Below the pieces are notes generated by a model. It did not search any database, was not told the origin of the DNA, and saw only the letters and a list, made by a program, of their open reading frames with translations. Below, in pieces: positions 57,850 to 64,000 of a stretch of DNA of 64,000 nucleotides (position 1 is its first letter; each line of letters begins with the position of its first letter). Source of the stretch: Aspergillus flavus (taxonomy: Eukaryota > Ascomycota > Eurotiomycetes > Eurotiales > Aspergillaceae); contig NC_092403.1 in assembly GCF_009017415.1 (NCBI RefSeq), positions 1,116,001 to 1,180,000 of the forward strand, read 5' to 3'. The translations under genes were made by a program, and so were the position numbers.

Positions 57850-59499
57850 TCAAATCCCACAAATGCGTCTCTCAGCCCATCGCAACACCAGAAAAGCAAT
57901 CCCTGAAAACGCCCCCGTCAATTCATGTCCCACATTCGCCCCCTCCCCAATCAACCCAGCAATGGGCCCAACATACCACGCTACCTTCATCCCGAGTGCA
58001 GCGCCCACGAAACCGGCGCCGAAGGCCCCGATAGCTGACCACCCGAAATGTATTTTCTTGGGGTCATCCCAAGCATCAAGGTCGTAGCCCTGCCATCCGC
58101 GACGGAAGACGAGGTGTTCCTCTGCGACGAGGACGATGTGGATCACCGTCCAATAGCCGATGACACTTAGGAAGGTCTGTAGTGTATCTTTGAAATACTG
58201 GGCTGCGCAACAGCCTACCACTAGAGAGACAATGAAGCCGAACGTGACGAGGGCGATGCGGGGGATGCGGAGAGCCCAGGGACCGAAATTCTGAGCATGT
58301 AGGGCGAAGGAATAGTTGTTTGGGATATTGTTCTGGTTGGTATGATCAAGTCAGTCCAACGTCTTTCATGACTGAGAATTAAAGGGGATAGAAGGGATGA
58401 GCGTACCGGGATAGAGCTCAACGCGGCCAGAACCATCAGGAACTTCCCAAATCCACCAGCAGGCTCGAGAGCCATTTTTAGCAACCCGCCTACACCTGCA
58501 CTTGTATATGCGGCTTTCCATTCTGGGTGTTGTATAGTTCCGCTGTATAACGCGGCACCTAGAGTCTGAATAAGCACCGAGGGAATGAAGATACCGATGT
58601 ATGTGGCCCCGAATATCCTCGTCCGGGAGGTGTTGATCGGCATACGAACGTTGTAATCCGCGGCGCAATTGACCCATGAAACAGAAAAGGAGAAGATGAT
58701 AGCCATGAAGGATAGTATGGCAGCAGCTCTGTCCTGGCTAGTTTTGAATTCCTTGGGCTCGGTACTGCTGAAATGCGAAGCCCCTGTGCCGGCCGTTACG
58801 CACCAGACTATCAGCGGGGGGATCCAGATGAATGTATCGATTTTGTGGATCCAGCTAATTCCCAGAACACAGAATATCCAGACTACTGTGCAGATGATGA
58901 TTACTCCGGCCCAGGTGGGACATCGTCCGTCGGAGAGAGCGTTTAGCACAGCGGCGCCTGAGATGGAGTTGATTGCGTTCCAGCCTGTGGTGGCGACCAT
59001 GGAGAAGACGACCACGAGGAGATTGCCCCAGTAGCCAAATGAATATCGTCTACTATCGATTAGTTATCTTTCGCTGTGCTGGTGAATAGGCCATACGAGA
59101 AGGTTGTCATGCGGAGCCCTGTTAGCCCGAAGGCCGCAGTCCATGCCGGAAGAAGGTCGCTAACGAGGTTAACGACGAGAATAACGACGAAGCTATCCCA
59201 GAACTTGAGGCCCATGGGCCCTCCAAGGGCTCCAGTGGTAAGCGTTGCCACAGCCATGTTCGCACTCAACCTGATTCCGTCAGTCATGTCAAGTTAACGG
59301 CTGTACTCCTTGAAGTAAGATCACACCAGAAAGTGCAAGCGTTCCAAAAATGTGTTACATTTTCCTGTCGTTGATCAGGCGTAACACGCTCAATACCACC
59401 TTTCTCAATAGAAAGGGCTTGTATCCATGTTGGGTCTGCCTTCTCGTCGGCATGTATACTCGACGAAGATTTACCGTGTGTATCTGAGATTTGGTCCAT
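57850..59499 (-). CDS. NCS1-family purine-cytosine permease-like transporter
   Basis: Four exons, 59499-59327, 59270-59097, 59049-58407 and 58332-57850, give 490 residues with all frames kept. After a hydrophilic N-terminus comes WLSANMAVATLTTGALGGPM, the typical start of TM1 in Fcy2-type transporters. Then follow GLTGLRMTTFSRYSFGYWGN, GWNAINSISGAAVLNALSDG and SWVNCAADYNVRMPINTSRT, all matching the purine-cytosine permease branch of NCS1. About 12 helices are expected in the plasma membrane with proton symport. The ligand may be a nucleobase, a vitamin or another ring compound. It ends only about 100 bp from the regulator gene and is divergent from the arylsulfotransferase-like gene. Confidence 0.9.
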
Positions 59500-59824
59500 T
59501 CTGATCAGCGCCGAATAACCCCAACGATGATTCGAACAAAATACTCACATTCCAGCTACTCCATCCCCCAGTTATATTTGAAACAACGCATATCGCTCAT
59601 ATCACCAGACACTGCGGCATCCCGATAACACGATAATCGCCAAATTGACGCCATATCGCTTACGTAGATCTAGGCTATCTTACCGCGGCATACCGCGGTA
59701 TGCCGGTCGACCATTCAGGATCCACAAAAGATTTATATATATACCCTAGAGTCCTAAATGAAACACTCAAGATACCCTCAGAACATAACTCTCAAGCTTC
59801 CATACATAAAAGCACTCAAGGAAA
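59500..59824. promoter_or_regulatory. Divergent promoter of the NCS1 and ASST-like genes
   Basis: This 325-bp gap holds the palindromic CCGCGG pair (listed) and a TATA box, TTATATATATAC, at 59733-59744, about 80 nt before the plus-strand start. An out-of-frame ATG at 59758 sits between the TATA box and that start, so a short upstream open frame may exist in longer transcripts. Confidence 0.6.
59681..59704. promoter_or_regulatory. Tandem CCGCGG sites inside an 18-bp perfect palindrome
   Basis: GGCATACCGCGGTATGCC (59687-59704) is a perfect 18-bp palindrome. The word TACCGCGG occurs twice (59681-59688 and 59691-59698), 10 bp apart or one helical turn. CCGCGG contains two CGG triplets back to back, the type of half site used by Zn2Cys6 factors. 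It lies between two divergent genes and next to a Zn2Cys6 gene. Binding is inference. Confidence 0.55.
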
Positions 59825-61015
59825 ATGGAACAACACACCCTCCGCCGCCGCGGGTTAGGCCTCCGCGGCACCGACCCCAAAGTCTCCCCCGGCTACATCC
59901 TCTACACGCCCCTAACATCCCGCACCGCGCACCTCATCTCAACAACCGGAAAAGAAGTTCACAAATGGACGCTTCCCTACCGTGCAGGCCGACACGCCAG
60001 ACTCCTGCAGGACGGCAACCTCGCCTACAACGGCGCGCACCCAGATGCCCCAAACCTCTTCCCGATGTGGGCCAAATACCGCGGCGGCGCAATGATCCAA
60101 GTATCGCCGCCCGGAGAAATCCTACGTGAATATCGTGATCCAAAGGCCCATCATGATCAACATCATCTCCCGGATGGGAAGATTCTCTACACTACCCTGG
60201 AAGCGTTGACGCCTGAAGAGGCGGCGAAAGTACAGGGTGGGATTACGGGCAGTGAAGCGCCCGGTGGGATTGTCTACGGCGATTGCATAAAGCTGGTCGA
60301 GCCGTGGTCTACCTCGAACAGATCTTCCTCGGAGGACTTCGAGGGCGATGGCAAAGGCGGTGCAAAGCTCCTATGGACTTGGCGTGCGATCGATCATCTT
60401 GACACTGAGCTGTTCCGCATGCATCCGGATTATCCGCGGGAACATTGGCCGTTGATCAATAGCGTTTCGTTTGACTCCGATGGCAATATCATTGCCTCGA
60501 TGCGAAACACGTCTTCTGTGGTTATTATCAGTCGGAAGACAGGTGAAGTGCTCTGGCATCTTACCCAGCCGGTGGTCAATCAACAGCATTGTGCGCATCA
60601 GCTTCCGTCTGGTGACCTTTTGATTTTCGATAATGGGGTCTTCCGTCCTGGCATCTCGGTGCCGTTTACTCGGGCTATTGTTGTGGCCCGGGAGACGAAG
60701 GATATCATTTGGGAATACAAGGATCGGAGTACAGGTGGTATTGGGTTTTTCACGCCGTTTATGGGTTCTGCGCAGAAACTGCCGAATGGGAATGTCGTGC
60801 TTTGTGAGGCGGCTACGGGCAGGATTTTAGAAGTTACTGAGTCGGGGGATGTGGTTTGGGAGTTTGTGGTGCCGCAGTTGAGTGATTATACGGCTGTTCT
60901 TGGAGAGGGTGAGCTGGAGGAGATGTGGAAGATGGGTTTCGCGTATGAGAGCAACGCTATATTTAGGGCATATAAGTATCTGCCTGAGAAAGTGCCTTGG
61001 CTGAAGGAGGATTGA
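59825..61015 (+). CDS. Arylsulfotransferase (ASST)-like beta-propeller protein
   Basis: Single exon, 396 residues, no signal peptide. The sequence is a series of propeller-blade repeats with the pattern H-x-x-x-L-P-[DS]-G-[KDN]: DQHHLPDGKILYTTL near residue 105, CAHQLPSGDLLIFDNG near residue 260 and SAQKLPNGNVVLCEAATG near residue 317. Similar blades read VSPPGEILREYRDP and SDGNIIASMRN. This is the make-up of the fungal arylsulfotransferase family (Arylsulfotran_2), related to bacterial ASST, which moves sulfate between phenolic donors and acceptors through a catalytic His. Fungal members are uncharacterised and activity is not shown. It faces an NCS1 permease over a shared promoter. Confidence 0.8.
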   Translation: MEQHTLRRRGLGLRGTDPKVSPGYILYTPLTSRTAHLISTTGKEVHKWTLPYRAGRHARLLQDGNLAYNGAHPDAPNLFPMWAKYRGGAMIQVSPPGEILREYRDPKAHHDQHHLPDGKILYTTLEALTPEEAAKVQGGITGSEAPGGIVYGDCIKLVEPWSTSNRSSSEDFEGDGKGGAKLLWTWRAIDHLDTELFRMHPDYPREHWPLINSVSFDSDGNIIASMRNTSSVVIISRKTGEVLWHLTQPVVNQQHCAHQLPSGDLLIFDNGVFRPGISVPFTRAIVVARETKDIIWEYKDRSTGGIGFFTPFMGSAQKLPNGNVVLCEAATGRILEVTESGDVVWEFVVPQLSDYTAVLGEGELEEMWKMGFAYESNAIFRAYKYLPEKVPWLKED

Positions 61016-61224
61016 GATGGTGACTTTGATCACCAGGGGGTTCGCTTGTGGACAGAGAGCAATGTTATATTAAGATAGAACGTAAAAATTCAAATTGGTA
61101 TCATATATCGAAGTTATAAATTATCTAACAGACGCAGTGTATGAAGGTGAACTGTAGGCCGTGTAAAGATCTCCATGTTGATAGTAGTCGTAGAGCATTC
61201 CGGAAAGTATTCCAAACTGTACAA

Positions 61225-62061
61225 TCAAGGACGTTTGATGGTGCTCGTTCCATCCATCTCGGCCAAAGGAGTGTTGCCCATTTCTACCAGCTGACGGCTG
61301 TCGCTCAATTCAGCGCCCACTTTCTCCCCGGGGAGCTCTACAGTCTTACCCCCGGTGGCAGGATAACCGTATGGAGACACCGAAGACACCTGAGTCTGTG
61401 TTTCCGACATAGCTGGCTTCGATGGATCCACGGCCTCGGGTAAATTCCGATCGTCTGGACCGGGGGCTGGAGTTGTACTAGCCGGGGCTGGTGCTGCAGC
61501 GTTACGCTTCCGTCGACCCCAAAAGAAGAACAACGCAGCGAGGATTGCAACACCAGCAACGGCACCAACAACAATGCCCGCAATTGCACCACCCGACAGC
61601 GAGTGCTTCGAGGAATCATCATTTCCGGATTGGGTTGATTCAGTTGTAACCGCACTCGTAGACGCAGAAGACGTGGTAGTGATCGTAGATGATGTGCTTG
61701 ATGTGGATGTCGTACTTGTACTCGCCATACCGTTCGCGCTAATGTCAGCAGGCGGCATCGCGTAGACGTTGAATGCAGAAATATTCCGTGATGCAATTTG
61801 TTGCCATCTCCGCCCCTCGCACGTTTTTCCAATCTGTGCCTCACATGTTGCCTCGTCCCAAAATTTCAAGCACCACTTGCCTTCGGGGTTGAATGAGAAT
61901 TCCTCGCCTTTCGTATGGTAAATCCTGGTACAGTTTTGTTCAGAGTCGCCATCGACTATTTGGGCGCCAGTCTCATTTCGCCAGGTTAGCGTCCAAGCGT
62001 TCGCGTAGGAGAGAAAGGTAAGGGCGAAGTATGCTAGGCAGAATATTGACAGACGAGCCAT
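61225..62061 (-). CDS. Secretory single-pass S/T-rich surface protein
   Basis: Single exon, 278 residues. A signal peptide is evident (MARLSIFCLAYFALTFLSYA, cleavage likely after ANA at about residue 22). A small extracellular domain with several Cys (about residues 23-105) follows, then a Ser/Thr-rich, probably O-mannosylated stalk (about 113-150). One transmembrane helix (GGAIAGIVVGAVAGVAILAA) is followed by a basic stop-transfer (GRRKR) and a Pro/Ala-rich cytosolic tail. The layout is that of Mid2/Wsc-like wall-stress sensors and many other fungal surface proteins, but no WSC domain is present. Role in the cell wall or at the surface is inference. It converges with the ASST-like gene. Confidence 0.8.
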   Translation of the reverse strand: MARLSIFCLAYFALTFLSYANAWTLTWRNETGAQIVDGDSEQNCTRIYHTKGEEFSFNPEGKWCLKFWDEATCEAQIGKTCEGRRWQQIASRNISAFNVYAMPPADISANGMASTSTTSTSSTSSTITTTSSASTSAVTTESTQSGNDDSSKHSLSGGAIAGIVVGAVAGVAILAALFFFWGRRKRNAAAPAPASTTPAPGPDDRNLPEAVDPSKPAMSETQTQVSSVSPYGYPATGGKTVELPGEKVGAELSDSRQLVEMGNTPLAEMDGTSTIKRP

Positions 62062-64000
62062 GCTTGTGGCCGAGTAGTTGGTTGACTGAGTCTCCGTGAG
62101 TAATATCTGACAGCAGATTAGTGGGGTTTGTCCGGGGATAAGTATTAGAGAGTTTCACCCCCAAGACGCCTGTGCAGGACCAGGCCCTGCCAGCGCAGGC
62201 CGCCGGGATGCGTGAAGAATGTCTGCGCGGCACATGGTGTGGATAATCTTTACTCGAACAGGAGCCCCCTGACATTTGACGGCCTCTCAAACGCGGGCAC
62301 ACTAGAACTCTGCAGACACAAGGGGATTATCACAACAAGGCTGGAAATTGTAGCGAGGTTAGCCGTGGTAACATTTGGACACGGGAAGAGCCTCCATCAG
62401 AGGCACGATTTCGCATGATTGGCCTGCGACTGGGCCCATGGTCACACCTCGTGCGTTCTTGTGGGTGTTTGAGCCCGTTCATTATCATTCAAGAATCTTG
62501 GCCCTGCACTTAGTGTTGGCAGAAAGGCTGATTGGTGGTTGATCAGCCGAATACGAGGGAATAGCTGCAAGGTGGATATTAGTCCTTCAATTAGGTCAAC
62601 TTCAAGCGGAGTTGGGTGGATTTAGCAGGTAGGTTCCGTCAAAGTTGGCACTAGAAAAGGAAAATCGAATGGGTCTATGAGAGGGGTCTGTGGGGACAAA
62701 ACTCCCAGCTGTTTAAAGATCAACGTTGTTGAAAAGTTTGAATGACAGGGTTGAAGTTGAAGTTGAAATGTTGGTATGTTGCCGAATTAGGATCTGCACG
62801 CATGACTAATCGATTCCATGCTTCACGTGCATCCATACCCAAACAGGAAGGCCCCAGGATATAACCCTGAGCCCTGAGAGGGGTATGCATTTCTGTCGTC
62901 GATCTTTGATGCCCATTAACCTGTCGGTGAAGTAGTCCAGAGGCTGTGTGTCTATACTCTCTCGGGCAACTGTCATAAGCCAGTGATGAGCTAACGTAGT
63001 ATTTTAATATCAATGACGTCACCATATCGCGCTTACCCTGACAACCACAAATTGGTTTGAAGGGGAGGTTAGGAACCGCGCTGTTATACATGAGCCTTGA
63101 AAGTCTCAACTATCAGCCCACCAGTCAGCAAGCAAACCCCCTCTCGACACCTCATTTCAATATGACACGATCCATGGACAATGTTGCAGTGGTGACGCCA
63201 GCGGGACCGACGGGACCCGAGGGTTATCATGTCCTTATGGTCGAAGAGGCAAAGCTATATTCTCTGTTTATGACATGTGGTGTCTGGAACTCAATGTTAA
63301 AGAATTGCAGATTCCCGTCTCGTATAGTACCCAAAGGTCCAGACGTAGTCGTTAATATAAACCACCAAGTGGGGTGAGCGGATAGCCCGGGAGGGTCAAG
63401 GTAGATCAACTCTGAGGCTATTTGAGGTGTGGGGAATTGACAGGATATACTCCGACAGGTGGCACCCTTTTTAGGAAATAACCTTTCAAGAAGACCACAT
63501 ACTTCCACCAGTCTGACAGCCATTCGCCAATGGCCTTGCAACATAGACATCACGAACTGTAATTTAAAAGTTTAACCCTGGAGAGTGCGAGACGGGCTTT
63601 ACTTAAGCTTCTATCTTGACTGGGATCCAGTTTCCATTCGAATTGTCAGCCCTGGTCCTAAATACCAAGCTGATGAGGTTGCATAAACTCGTTTCTTCCA
63701 CGTCATTCCCATAGTAACTTCCGTGGCTCCCGATATGTGCAATAGGTCTCTCTGCGGTATGCCCCGACTCACGTCCCTATTATCTTTTTGACCTCTCCGT
63801 GTTCTGTTTGGCACTTCTTTGGCTTCCTGGGACCTTTTCGACAGGATACAGACCACCTCAGTGTTGTGTCCAGGGCCATTGCTTTTCTACCGACTCCGTA
63901 AGCACCGCGCATCATATATCCAGAACGGTGAAGAGAGCTAACAGGAAATAGACAATGCCCGCAATTAAAGCCCTAACCCCCCATGTCCGGGATGAAATTA
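62062..64000. other. Right end of the window, no gene recognised
   Basis: Upstream region of the surface-protein gene, then about 1.8 kb without recognisable coding content. Open frames at 62720-63109 (-), 63057-63377 (+) and 63611-63856 (-) have no motif. A gene running in from the right edge cannot be excluded. Confidence 0.45.

Noticed and set aside
59758..60129. 123-codon open frame overlapping the ASST-like gene
   Set aside because: It is a +1 shadow of a GC-rich coding start and has proline/arginine-rich, non-domain sequence. Its ATG may matter only as an upstream start.

Overview
The window is nuclear DNA of a filamentous ascomycete, most likely an Aspergillus/Penicillium relative. 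Genes lie on both strands and most carry short introns of about 45-75 nt with GTRNGT donors. The gene content is typical of such fungi: Zn2Cys6 regulators, a hybrid histidine kinase, a BAHD acyltransferase, NCS1 and AVT-type transporters, an Hsp70-like protein and an S/T-rich wall-type membrane protein. Splice models below were built by hand from splice sites and conserved motifs; no search was run. Species and many exact functions remain inference.

Layout. 0-8.4 kb: small 4-helix membrane protein (-), Zn2Cys6 regulator of the UPC2-like type (-), a 12-exon sterol-glucosyltransferase-like protein (+) that has lost its sugar-nucleotide signature, and a 7-helix RTA1-like membrane protein (-). 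9.6-13.3 kb: a coiled-coil protein and an Hsp70-like ATPase transcribed away from each other. 14.1-16.8 kb: class II aldolase and a beta-hydroxyacid dehydrogenase with a duplicated C-terminal domain, probably one small catabolic unit. 18.8-24.0 kb: GAF-type hybrid histidine kinase and a BAHD acyltransferase. 24-28 kb is nearly empty. 28.2-32.3 kb: class III aminotransferase and a GGCT/AIG2-like protein. 33.6 kb: a very short hAT-like insertion candidate. 34.4-39.2 kb: AVT-type transporter, then a decayed divergent pair, amino-acid permease (-) and aldehyde dehydrogenase (+). 41.5-42.7 kb: a fusion of a fatty-acid-hydroxylase-like domain with a short-chain dehydrogenase. 46.1-47.7 kb: second AVT-type transporter (-). 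50.6-53.4 kb: DUF7703-like membrane protein, a wrecked class V aminotransferase and a 3' fragment of a phosphotransferase-like gene. 55-62 kb: LITAF-like protein, Zn2Cys6 regulator, NCS1 permease (-) and arylsulfotransferase-like propeller protein (+) around a palindrome-bearing divergent promoter, then a signal-peptide/S-T-rich/one-helix surface protein.

How parts may work together (inference). The 55.9-61.0 kb block reads as regulator, importer and enzyme: the Zn2Cys6 protein could act on two CCGCGG sites, 10 bp apart, between the permease and the sulfotransferase-like gene. The aldolase/dehydrogenase pair suggests use of a sugar acid. The permease/ALDH pair was probably once a uptake-and-oxidation unit and is now lost. 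No complete secondary-metabolite cluster, rRNA, convincing tRNA, CRISPR or viral gene was seen.
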